Source: Sphagnum compactum (Eukaryota; Bryophyta; Sphagnopsida; Sphagnales). Taken from it: 64,000 nt of DNA. Location: assembly GCA_965153455.1 (NCBI GenBank), contig OZ234493.1:9972213-10036212 (forward strand). Direction: 5' to 3'. This document shows, piece by piece, positions 1 through 9,872 of the stretch (position 1 is its first letter; every line of letters starts with the position of its first letter). Both the position numbers and the translations under genes were made by a program. The notes beneath the pieces are model-generated. The model ran no database searches and had not been told where the DNA came from. It worked only from the letters and a program-made list of their open reading frames with translations.

Positions 1-58
1 CTCATGAAAGTCAATACAAACTACTCATGTTTTGAGAGGGAGGTTTGGTGATCTAGGT

Positions 59-523
59 TTAGTTCTTGATGTATAGCTGCTGTTTGATCCAAGCTCTGGC
101 ACCACCAAACAAACTTTGGAATCCAATCTGTGTATTGTGGAAAGGAAATGCAAGTATCCGGAACAAAGAGGAGAAGCCTGAAGAAAGCATTGGAGATGGA
201 CCACCATGCTGGTGAAGACTGTGAGAACTGCCTGTTGCAAGGTAGTATCGAGCAGCTTTCTCAACCAGTGGATTCTTCATGTGGACATTGTGGATGTCTT
301 GCAAGGATTGGAAATTCATGAGACTAGAAGAAGACGACTGTTGACCCCGAAGCACAGGAGCAAGCAATCTAGTAGCACCCATGACATCAGACAATGATGT
401 ATATGAGTGTGTGCGGTTTATATCCCGAAGCTCGGTTTCCCTTCTCAGTTGCAACCGGATGTGGCTGTAGGATCGCCATAGTTGGCCAACTGTCATTGCA
501 TTCGGTTTCACAAGAGCTGCCAT
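59..523 (-). CDS. Plant protein of unknown function, 154 aa
   Basis: An uninterrupted 154-codon frame ends in TAA at 59-61. ATG at 523 is the first possible start, because two consecutive in-frame TAA codons lie a few bases upstream (527-532). The protein opens with MAALVKPNAMTVGQLWRSYS, continues with a basic stretch (LQLRRETELRD) and a serine run, and has a NPLVEKAARYYL segment near residue 85 followed by a hydrophobic/aromatic C-terminal third (FSSLFRILAFPF). No signal peptide, zinc ligand set or catalytic motif is visible. Codon use is even and the frame reads like real protein, unlike the surrounding shadow ORFs. The NPLVEKAA..YL segment vaguely recalls short uncharacterised plant proteins, but I cannot place it in a named family. 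The coding part appears to sit entirely in the last exon of a transcript with spliced leader exons upstream. The 3' UTR runs off the window edge. Confidence 0.6.
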   Translation of the reverse strand: MAALVKPNAMTVGQLWRSYSHIRLQLRRETELRDINRTHSYTSLSDVMGATRLLAPVLRGQQSSSSSLMNFQSLQDIHNVHMKNPLVEKAARYYLATGSSHSLHQHGGPSPMLSSGFSSLFRILAFPFHNTQIGFQSLFGGARAWIKQQLYIKN

Positions 524-1890
524 ATATTATTATCCTTTCTTCAGCGGCTGCTAACTTTGAATATCCAGATTACCGTATTTGAACTTCTTTCAGAAGTTTC
601 TGGTTCAGCTGAAAAATCCCTTGTTCTCACAACCTCTTCTTCTCTCTCTTCTTTCAGAATTTGCTAACCTGAGGAAAAAATTAAATAAAATGAAACCATT
701 AGACAATCGTTGTCAGGGATGAAGTCTCCAATGAGCAAGAGCAAAAAAATAGAAAGAAAACAAAATTCTGAAGGACTTGACACGCTTGGATAGTAAGAAC
801 CCTACAAAAGAAAAAAACTCAATCCAAGCTTGCCAAGAAGCTAAACAGAAGCTCTCGGGTTTTACAGTTTCTTCAGATCTTTTGAGGCAGAAACCAGGTA
901 TAATGCATTGAACATCCTTTGGTCACGTATTCAAACAGAGGAAGCATTTTGTTTGATCTCCCTTCTCCCCAGAACTAACACTCCTATAGAAGGATTGGCT
1001 AGGACGTTCTGCTACTTGGAGCTTTCCATCAGGAAATCTGACGTTCTTGAAGCCATGAGGACCCCATTCTTGCTACAGAAAAATACAGTTTCCAGATCCT
1101 TATAAAGCCATAAACTCCTGGCTCCATCATCTAACCCGGTGACCATCGGTACAACATTCAAGGAAATGCGAGAGCATTGTCTTCCTAAAACTTCAGATAC
1201 TGAAAAACGCGAAAAACTAGGTTTCCATTGAGCTCATGAATCCACAGAAGTCCTTGATATCAGTCAGTCTTGCAAAAAACAGAAATGCATAACTTACGTA
1301 CATAGATACATACCCCGGAATCGCCTTTCTTTTTCCTTCCTTGCTCTTCTCCTTCGCTCTCCTCGCTCGTTGGCGACTGATGATCACACGTTCTTTCGTC
1401 TGGAGACTCTTATTATACCGCCGTGCCAGATTCTCAAACTCCTTTGTTTCTTCCGCCGCCCCTGGAAAACAAAAAAAGACATTCCAAAACCTCAGAAACA
1501 GAGAGATATAACACAGAACCATACACAGCAATGACCAACGGAGCTTCTTCGTCCTCAGATCTACTACCATCCGATCTCCACGAAAAAAGAGACAACAAGA
1601 AGAAGAAAACATACAAGACAAAACAAACAAGAACAGACCCGAAACTTGAGCACTCGGCTTTGGATCTCAACCAAAAAAGTAGCAGCAGCAGCAACAACTT
1701 CAGTGATCAATGTTGATTGATACTTACAAAGGAGTGAGCTACAAAACCACGCCTGACGCCATCGCGATCTCTCGCAGATCTCTAGCGAGATCTCTCTCTC
1801 TTTCTGTCTCTCTCGTTTCCTTCTTCCTCTTCGTCTTCTTCTCGCTCCTCTGGAGCCTTCCTTTGCGGCGCTCTAGGAAGAACAGAAAGA
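524..1890 (-). other. Probable spliced 5' leader of the 154-aa gene
   Basis: Reading the minus strand, plant-like splice borders can be chained. Exon 1 ends at 1728 before GTAAGTATC. Exon 2 runs 1461-1314, entered by TTTGTTTTCCAG and left by GTATGTATC. The last exon begins at 668 after TTTTTTCCTCAG and carries the coding frame from 523. This gives leader introns of about 266 and 645 bp. Exon 2 alone has an open frame (GAAEETKEFENLARRYNKSL...), but no in-frame path to the main ATG exists because of the TAA pair at 527-532, so I treat it as untranslated. This is inference from border motifs only; RNA evidence would settle it. Confidence 0.38.
1739..1762 (-). other. Possible upstream ORF, 7 codons
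   Basis: In the inferred first leader exon, an ATG at 1762-1760 opens MASGVVL and stops at TAG (1741-1739), 11 bases before the putative splice donor. If the leader model is right it is a short uORF that could dampen translation of the downstream 154-aa frame. Confidence 0.25.
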
Positions 1891-1899
1891 GTATATACT
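1890..1899 (-). promoter_or_regulatory. TATA-like box upstream of the 154-aa gene
   Basis: The minus strand reads AAGTATATACTC here, followed downstream by a purine-rich GA tract (about 1855-1775), a common feature of plant core promoters and leaders. A start site near 1865 would fit the inferred exon 1. Confidence 0.3.
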
Positions 1900-1919
1900 T
1901 CGGTGGCAGAGGTTCAAAC

Positions 1920-2560
1920 CTGTGCTGCCACTTTTGTGGCTTTCTTACTTAGCCATTATCAGCCCACTTTGTTTTCAGCCACGTTTTTGTTCACCTAATT
2001 ATTATTTGGGGGGGGGGAGGTGGTAGTGGTGTGATGGGAATTTGGCTAAATCAATTTATTGGCCACTTATGTGGCTTTCTTACTTAGCCATTTTCAGCCC
2101 ACTTTATTTCCTGGGATTTTCTATTAAAAAAGCAATTTCCATTTGGTGTTGGTGATGATGGACTTGGTATTGAATTTAGTTAAATCAATTTATTTGCCAC
2201 TTATGTGGCTTTCTCACTTAGCCATTTTCAGCCCACTTTATTTCCCTGGAATTAATTAATTAATTAATTATTCATTTGGTGGTGGTGGTGGTGGTAGTGC
2301 GATAAGGATTTAGATACAATCACTTTATTAGCCACTTATGTGGCTTTCTTACTTAGCAATTTAATGGTCAATTTCAGGGGCCTGTATTTCGCAGGAAATT
2401 TCTTTTCCCCCCATTTATTAGCCATTTATCTGGCTTTCTTACATAACAAATTTCAGGTCATTTTTAGGCCACTTTCTTTCTGGATACGTTGTTTATTTAT
2501 TTATCATTTAGTGGTGGTGGTGGTGGTAGAGTGGTAGTGAATTTAGCTTAAATCAATTTG
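1920..2560 (+). repeat. Tandem array, ~135-bp unit, about five copies
   Basis: The block GCCACTTATGTGGCTTTCTT followed by ACTTAGCCATTTTCAGCCCA recurs at about 1924, 2061, 2195, 2332 and 2420. Each full unit ends with a TGGTGGTGG-type tract and AGTTAAATCAATTTATT. The fourth copy is shortened (about 90 bp) and copies 4-5 are more diverged. The unit core GCCACTTATGTGGC is itself close to palindromic. No coding potential. Confidence 0.8.
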
Positions 2561-2860
2561 TTAGTAGTGTGGTGGGGTGGGGTGTTTTTGGGGGATTTTT
2601 CATTTTTTAATAAAAAAAAGAAGGTTTTTTTCCTCATGTCAATGATTATCACATGAACATAAAAGTTGAAGAAAATTTGTGAAGAGGAAAAAACAAGGAA
2701 TAGGTGGAAAATTGTCCGTCACAAAGAAAGATGTATGTAGCAAGAAAAAGTGTTTAAAACATCAAGTTCATTTGGACTATGTTTGTTGACATGATGCAAC
2801 TTGGAGTCCAAAGTAAGTCTTACTTACACCAGCCCACACCTGTATCATAGCCCACATTCT
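2561..2860. other. Non-coding A+T-rich stretch
   Basis: Poly-A/T runs and G-rich tracts follow the tandem array. I see no gene or repeat unit here. Confidence 0.6.
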
Positions 2861-2942
2861 ATTTTGGGGATTCTCCAGTTGTAGACTAGCCTGGCCAAAG
2901 GGAAAAGAGCCGCTAGTCTACAACATCAAAAATTCCCAAAAT
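2861..2942. repeat. Inverted repeat / foldback hairpin, 82 bp
   Basis: The left arm (2861-2890) begins ATTTTGGGGATT and ends GTTGTAGACTAGC; the right arm (2912-2942) is its near reverse complement, beginning GCTAGTCTACAAC and ending AATTCCCAAAAT. The 13 loop-proximal bases pair perfectly; the middle of the stem is mismatched. The loop is about 21 bases. It could be a tiny foldback transposon or a small-RNA precursor. Confidence 0.75.
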
Positions 2943-3148
2943 GGGATTTTACAGGTATTTATGGTGCTTAGTTTTTGAGTGTTTTGTTTCTTTTCCCCTT
3001 TTTCTCTTTCTAAAGTGTTGGCTTTCGTGTTCTGTGGAGTTTAGTGTGTTTGAAGTTTGCACTTGCCAAAGATGGAAGAATTGAACTCTATTGGTAGCTG
3101 AGTTCTTTAAATGGAAAATGACAAATATTGAATGCCATACCTCATTAA

Positions 3149-3455
3149 GCTTTGCTGGAAAGTATTTGTATTTCTTCAAAGCACAAACAAGATGCTTTGC
3201 TGGAAAGTATGTAATGCAACAAAGCACCACCAGATTCTTTGGTGGAAAGTATCAGTAATTCTGCAAACACAACAAGATGCTTTGGTGGGAAAGGATTTGT
3301 CATTCTACAAAAGCAAGACAAGATGACAAGATGCTTTGGTGAAAAAGTATTCGTAATTCGACAAAAGCACGACATTTGCTTTGTTGGAAAGTATTTGTAA
3401 TTCCACCAAGCACAACAATTTCCTGGAGTGTATTTTTCCAACAAAATGCCACCAA
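3149..3455 (+). repeat. Tandem array, ~43-54-bp unit, six to seven copies
   Basis: GCTTTGCTGGAAAGTATTTG with a trailing ...CAAAGCACAACAAGAT recurs at about 3149, 3194, 3236, 3279, 3332 and 3378, and a decayed copy follows to about 3455. Unit lengths vary, so the array has accumulated indels. The minus-strand ORFs across it are by-products of the repeat. Confidence 0.75.
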
Positions 3456-6400
3456 GACCTAATACTCTGATCTTTTATTATTTTTATGTTTTTTTGAAGA
3501 AGAAAGCAATCTCTCTTCAAAATACTCTGACATTTTGATGATGTGGGTCTCGTACTATTTGGAACCCTTGGAGCCTGGTATGCTGTGACACGGTGATAAC
3601 AAGTTATACCAAGGCGTGTTCCAAAGTGGTCCTCCCCTACTGTTGATTCACATCACTACAGTGTGCCGCACACATGAATCACATCACAAGTGGGACCAGC
3701 AGACAAACAGCCATCCTACCTAAGGAAAAAACCAGCCAATGTTGTGCGGTTATTTGAATATATAAGGAATTGTGTGTGTGTGTGTGTTCAGGTCTTTAAA
3801 TTGTTTCAGAATTTGGAAAAATTGAAATGGCCAACCAAACCAAAAGGCACAAAAAAGACTACCTAATTATAAAAAAGATTAAAATAATTGCATCTCTTCC
3901 ATACCATTGGGGTGATCAAAGATCAGGGTCCTTGACTTCCTTCAAATTTTTGCAACTAGGGTAAATGGTCATTTGGAATTCCATATCCTTGTTTTGGGTT
4001 TTCCTTCTAGGGAAGAATGGAAATAGGGCATTTGGGGTCCACCTAAAAATATAAAGAAATCCACAACCCACTACCTACCTATTATAGGTAAGTACCAAAT
4101 TCCTACTCTTGGGAATATAGCTGTTAAAAGAGACTTCCCATCCCCCCTACTTTCCCTAAAAAGACGCTTGGTGGTGGCTATCCCTAAGGTTAACTTTAAA
4201 TTGGCGCCTGAAAGGCATCCATCCCATGCGCTACTCCTCTTTATAATTCTATTGTTAAGTAATGACCAGTAATTATTCTATCATAAGTAATAGTATAGTT
4301 TAGGGAATATGGATTATTTATTAGTATGTTTTTTTTAAGGGCTGTTGTCATCAACACAGTCAGGACTATTATTATAATATAAAAACAATAGCTCCAATTT
4401 ATAGATAAATTTTTATGAATATTTTGCAATTGATATACTAGTCTCTAGGCTACCACACACAGGTGCATACAAGGCACAAAGCAATGTATATGAAAGTGGC
4501 TTCTTCTTGCCTTTCTTGTGGGGGATGAGAAAAATGCTTCAGTGATTTACTATCCCTCATCTAGTATACTTAGCAATGTAATGTTCGACTTAAAAGTCTG
4601 TAATTTTCCTAGGGTTACACTCCTCATCCGGCATCATTGGTAAGATTATTAAATTCAATCACCTCCTTAGTTGATTTGAAGAGGTGTCCAATCAACCCGA
4701 AACCCTAGAAGGATGACAATTGTGCACACCCTGTAAAGACCAATCTATATGTGTAAGTAGCACTATTGTGAGAGTGTGGCTTGGTGGGTGGATGAGCATT
4801 GCTTTGTCAAAGGAGATATGAAAGTGCCACATATGTTGAGAGACACATTGGATTTGTCTATGGAAATATGAAGTTGCCACTTGCATAGATATGTTCTTGT
4901 CTCTGTCCAAGAAAATATGAAATTGCCACCTGCATAGATATATGTGTATATATGTGAGAATTTGTGTCTTGGTAAGGATGAGCTCTCAAGATAGCCATGT
5001 TTCAGAGCCCACACCTCCACAAGGAACCAAGTGACCCACCTATGAGTGAGCTTCCAAAATCTCAACATTGCAAAGACTTAAAAGAACCCATGATGACAAC
5101 ATTGCAAAGACTTATTAATGACCCCACCTCCAAAAAGTAGGTAGGGGCATTGGATAGGGCATAGAGCCTACCTCCAAAAATATGTACAACCTTTATTTTT
5201 GCTGAATGAAGAGTCACACCTAGCCTAGCCTTTGGCTAACTATGTCAATAGCTTTTCTTGGTGGAGAAATGCATATAGGTACATAAATGATAATACATGA
5301 ACTAGATTTGTAAGAAATTGATTGCTGTGTTCTTGAGCTTGAAATTGGAGTTATAATGGAAGATAAATGGAGGAAAGTTTATTGTAGATGCTAATTGGTC
5401 ATCAAATCATTAGGATATTTTTCCAATCATGGATGTAAATTTATAATTTTTTAATAAATTATCCATATAACACAATCAGTTGGAGATAAGGTGGGTACTT
5501 CCAAGTTGTTGGGGGAAATTTAATTGTAGGTTTTTGAGTTGGTGTAACTTTGGAACAATGAGGAGCTGACGTTGTCCCCAAAAAGGATGATGAAAGATCA
5601 TATAAAACACAAAGAAAATATTTTTTAGTTAATCCGATACCTTTGCTAGAAGCTTCAGCTGCCATCTGGTTGGTGGTAGATTGGCACCCATCTATCTTCG
5701 AAGGCCAGAACAAGAAGCTAGAGACAATAGACTTTATGACAAAGGAAAAGGGGAGCCTAAACCCTAAACACAACACTCACTTAAAAAATAACAAAGTTTC
5801 AAATACTGTACACTTGCACGTTTGCCTTGAAGGCAATCAAACTCTCTAATTGCTTTCCCACGTTTTCAGTAGCTTGATCAAACACTTGTTCACATGGACA
5901 ATATGAATTTGGTGATTGGGCGGGTACTGGAGATGAGAATGGCCATCGTAGGTGCTTCCAAGCTCTAGAGGAAGCTTGAATAACTACAGGTCTGGTTAGG
6001 CTAGGAGCACCGACTCACTGAGATGGTTTCTAGAACTAGGAGCTCACAGACAGGATCACATGGAAGCTGTAGATGAGACTTTGTGGCAAGAAAGTCATAG
6101 CCCAGAGGAAAAAAAGGGTGCTAATCCATCCGAAAGGTCAATACTTTCTACTCCCATGGGGCTCCCATGTTTGTCTTGCCTTCAACAAAAAGCCATTGTG
6201 TTTTCCCACTTGCTTAGCATCTAGAATGGAAATAGTTAACACATATCCAATCAAGTGCTTGAAAATATGTGGGCCAATATCCACAAATATCCCCTAATTT
6301 TGAGCCCCTAATTTTGAAAACACCCCCCACCTTGAGGCTTTACCATACACAAAACCCATCCTATTAGAAAGGGTACTAATATGCCTTTTTCTCATCATGC

Positions 6401-7316
6401 CCATGTGCTTGCCTTTGATTGTCGCTTCAACTAACAGACAATCAAAGCAAATATTTATGTACTTCTCTATACTTATGTACACAGTTATTTGACAAAGCAA
6501 ATTTCCATTAATACTGTCCAGAAAACATTTGATTCTATACCAAAGGCAATGAGTATCTAATTGTGGTTGTTCATCAATAGCATTTCTGAGTTTCATTTTC
6601 TAATTTTAAAGGAATTTAATAATCCGATTTCATATATATATATTTATTTATTTACATCTCTAATTCAATCTCTTGGGATTAATTCCTGCCCCCCCCCCCC
6701 CCCTCCCCCCTTTTCCAAACTCAAAAATGATTTTTCAGACTCTTATACCTTTGATCTCAACATATTTGATCAAATTTCCCAACTTTTTGACACTCCTTTT
6801 CTGAATAATTTTATGCCAACAAAGAGACTTGATAATGGTGAAGCCAAAGCACTCATGTAGCAAACCGAATTTATCCCTTCCATTTAATGAAACTACTTTG
6901 CTTACAATAGGGAAGTTAATGAAACATAGAACCAAAATGTCACTGCTTAAATGCCATTCCTCATTCACTAGATTGTTATGCATTTAACATTCTATAAGTA
7001 GAGGGGAAATCTTCCAAGTATTCCACCAAATAAAATGAAGTTAGAACCTTGTCCACGGAACAATCCAAAAAGTGGAACCAATTGCTCCACATATTGAAAT
7101 AAGTACTCTTGATCCAATGGGAGATTTATGTCCATTCCCAAGTCCCAAACCTTATGGGACATAAACCATAGACCTAAATATGCTTTCGCAAGCCAATGCA
7201 ATGTTGTTTAGACTACAACTATGACTACCTCTGACTATAGATACATAATACATTAGCTTTGAGTGTTGTCTCTGATTGGGTCATATATTTTCTACAATGG
7301 TAAAGGCAATTGATCC
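3456..7316. other. Intergenic region without a recognisable gene
   Basis: A+T-rich sequence with a short TG microsatellite (3774-3787), an approximately twice-repeated GAAATTGCCACCTGCATAGATAT-type segment (about 4870-4945) and a poly-C run near 6690-6716. Three minus-strand open stretches lie end to end just before element 1 (6294-6596, 6735-6983, 6992-7201); their translations have ordinary composition, but I recognise no domain. They may be one decayed gene or chance. Confidence 0.5.
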
Positions 7317-7324
7317 CACATGAG
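7317..7324. repeat. Target-site duplication, left copy (element 1)
   Basis: CACATGAG lies immediately outside the left terminal repeat and is repeated exactly at 9865-9872. Eight base pairs is the hAT superfamily signature. Confidence 0.9.
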
Positions 7325-9864
7325 CAGGCATGCGTAAAATAGGCGATCGGAGGCGGCGCCGCCTAAATTACCTAAATGTCCGCCCGCTGTCGCGCCTAAA
7401 TTAACGAGTTGTGTGGAGGTGCAAGAGGGGGCGCATGTGTGCCTTGGAAAATCGATCTCACACTTGTATCACTCTTTGCATTGTCTGGGAAACGTTCGTC
7501 GGGGTATGTTAAGGACAGCGACGTCCGTTATGGTCTTAAGGTTGCGTATCGTGATCCCAAGTCGTCGAAAATGACCGGCCTTCAATGCCGCTTCTGCATT
7601 GCATTTGGTCGGGAGGAGAAGGTTGGGTCGAAGCGCAAGGCTGCGACTACTGTTCAAGGATGGAGCCATCCCTTCCATTATGATAATATTGAGAACCATC
7701 TTCACAACCAGCATTCTGGTCAATGGGCTCTATACCAGGCTCTTGAATCCTCTTCTAAGCGCGCTTCATTCTTTGATGACGTTCTGGTTGCGTTCAAGAA
7801 CTCCATCAAAGCACATTTCCCATCTTCGTCTCTGGGCGCTGAGCGACAAATTGTCTACGATATCGAGAAGGACATTGTGGATACTATTGTGGGCGACATG
7901 ATGTTCAATCCCGAGGACCAAGACGACAGTGATGCAGACCATGATGTAGATGAGGAGCCTGCATTCGGCAATGCGGCTGAGATTAATGCTCTATTCTTCA
8001 ACGTCGTCAAGCAGTAGCAAAGGTGAAAGAGCGAGCACTATCGTTATTTAAGCGTGTTGAATCGGAGGATGACGCTGCAATTTATTCTTATTCAGTGACG
8101 ATTCCCAAGATGAAAACCACTTTGTTACACTTGGCTGTGCATTATGTGTCTTGCGGAACATCATTTCGTATGGCTTCTGAACTCATCGACTGCACGTACG
8201 ATGTTCTAGGCAACCCTGGTTTACGTGCGTGTTCTCGTGACGAAATCAGCAACTTTGTTCGAGTCGTCTACGCTGTCAATCTGCAGCAAATTGCTGACCT
8301 CCTGCGCCGTTCTTGGGCCTTTTCATTAGCACTCGACTCTGCAACCCATCAGAGCACCTCATTCCTCGATTTACGCTTCCGGGTTTTCATTCCCAACTAT
8401 CATTCCATTGTTAACCTGCATGGATGCGCGCTTCCGATGTTTGATCGCCATACAGGGGATATCATGTCCACGATGGTGAACAAGTTCTTGACAATGTTCT
8501 GTCCTGATTGGACAATTCGTCTTCTTGGCTTGATGTCTAACGGGGCCCGCAATATGACTAGGCGGGTTGCTGGTGTTGTCACTCGCTTCGACGCCGCAAT
8601 GCATAACGACTGTTCTCTGATTCGGATTTGGTGTGGGGCGCATCAACTAGATCTTGTTGTAGAAGACATAATGAGCAATGTCATCAAAGAACGATTCTTC
8701 TCAGTCATGACTGGATTTATAACTCATTTAACACGGCAGCAGAATTTGATCGCGGAAATGCAAACTATGTGCCCTTGTGTCGTCAATCGCTGGCTTTCGA
8801 CGGAAAAGGTCATCAGTTGGTTTAAAATCCATCGGCCACAGTTGCTCACTCATATTGAGTCAAAGCAGCCAGTTTCTGCTCCACCTCGCCCTTCGTGGGT
8901 TGCACTTCTTTCTATGCATCATTTCACCACTCGAGCAGTTGTCACTTTCCGTTCTATCCAGGGATTAACTACTCTTGTCGTTCAACAGCGAAATGCCCTG
9001 GATAACCTCATCACATCCTTCATTGACAACATTGGAGTGACTGGGCCACTCACTGCAGAATCGATTGTGAATATCGACCCATCGACTCACGTCATCAGTG
9101 GTCGTTATGCAGTTGCTCTGTCCAGTGTTCGAGAATTTCTCGTTGGTCTGGCTTCCTGGGCTGACACCTTACTTAACGAAGCCGATGAAAGCGACCAGAA
9201 CGACCTTCAGCACGACATCGCCATTGTTTACGTCATCACCTGCGATCGGATTCATGAAATTTCTACCTATCGAGATCGAAACAACAATGCGATGGCCGAT
9301 CCTGGTTCTATTCCCCCAGTGCTACCACATGAACTCGTCAAGCTATCCGCAGCCGACTTCATCCGAAAGATTCGGCAACATGCTTTCCGATTGGAGCATT
9401 GTTACTCATCAGCTCAGATTGATCTCATTGCCGACGAGCACAAAGCCCTAATCCATGCTCACAAATGTGAGCATTGTTGAAGGACGACATCAATTCACTT
9501 TCTAGCAGTTTAAGTTTCAAGGATGGCTGGTCTTTACTTAGTGCTCGATTCCCGAATCTGATGGAATATTGTGGTGTCGTTGCAACGCTTTTTCCTGGAA
9601 CCAGTACTGTAGAGTCCGACTTTTCGATCCTGCGTTGGGAGAAGGATTTGTTCCGCAAACGCTTATCGAACTTTGGATTAGAAGGAGTCATGCAAGCAAA
9701 ACAATTCTTGTTCATAGAACAGTTCCAGCATTAATAAATGCTAACCAATAATTTTCTGCTAAATAAAGCCTTCATTTGGCCCCCGCCTAAACTAACCATT
9801 CCTGATGCGCCTAAATCAAATTAATTTAGGTAATTCAGGCAACTGCCTAATATAAGCATGCCTA
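7325..9864 (+). mobile_element. Element 1: hAT transposon, 2540 bp, oomycete-type transposase
   Basis: The left end begins CAGGCATGCGTAAAATAGGC and the reverse complement of the right end reads TAGGCATGCTTATATTAGGC, giving imperfect terminal inverted repeats. An identical CACATGAG duplication flanks both. Subterminal regions carry repeated GCCTAAATT-type motifs in both orientations (left about 7363-7405, right about 9785-9840), likely transposase binding sites. The interior is visibly richer in G+C and uses different codons from the A+T-rich surroundings. AATAAA signals follow the coding region (9733 and 9762). The perfect duplication suggests a fairly recent insertion, although the transposase frame is now broken. 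Confidence 0.9.
7409..9734 (+). pseudogene. hAT transposase of element 1, two frameshifts
   Basis: Three overlapping frames together make one transposase. Frame A (7409-8017) has a BED-type zinc finger, C60-x2-C63 ... H97-x4-H102 counted from 7409, then an acidic segment. A one-base slip near 8009-8011 moves into frame B (8011-9480): first catalytic Asp in SLALD (D105 counted from 8023), the conserved CGAH motif (C204, H207) and the RW-type motif NRWLS. The expected second catalytic Asp is Asn (MSNGA, N173). A second slip near 9471-9480 moves into frame C (to 9734), the hAT dimerisation region with VESDFS, carrying the conserved Glu, and RKRLSNFGLEG. No ATG starts the frame; the first Met is at 7571, and TTG at 7481 before SGKRSSG may be a lost start. 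I recognise this family from oomycete genomes. The product is almost certainly inactive. Confidence 0.85.
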
Positions 9865-9872
9865 CACATGAG
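9865..9872. repeat. Target-site duplication, right copy (element 1)
   Basis: Exact copy of CACATGAG found at 7317-7324, directly outside the right terminal repeat. Confidence 0.9.

Noticed and set aside
1217-1630. 137-codon minus-strand ORF
   Set aside because: It reads through a predicted leader intron border (acceptor at 1462) and cannot join the main ATG in frame because of two TAA codons; treated as leader exon 2 plus intron.
3139-3455. CRISPR-like array
   Set aside because: Units are contiguous and variable, without constant repeats separated by unique spacers; it is an ordinary decayed tandem repeat in plant DNA.
6685-6716. Poly-C run
   Set aside because: Simple low-complexity tract; no further meaning can be supported.
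6294-7201. Decayed gene on the minus strand beside element 1
   Set aside because: Three consecutive ORFs are suggestive, but no motif or family could be identified, so it is only mentioned in the regional note.
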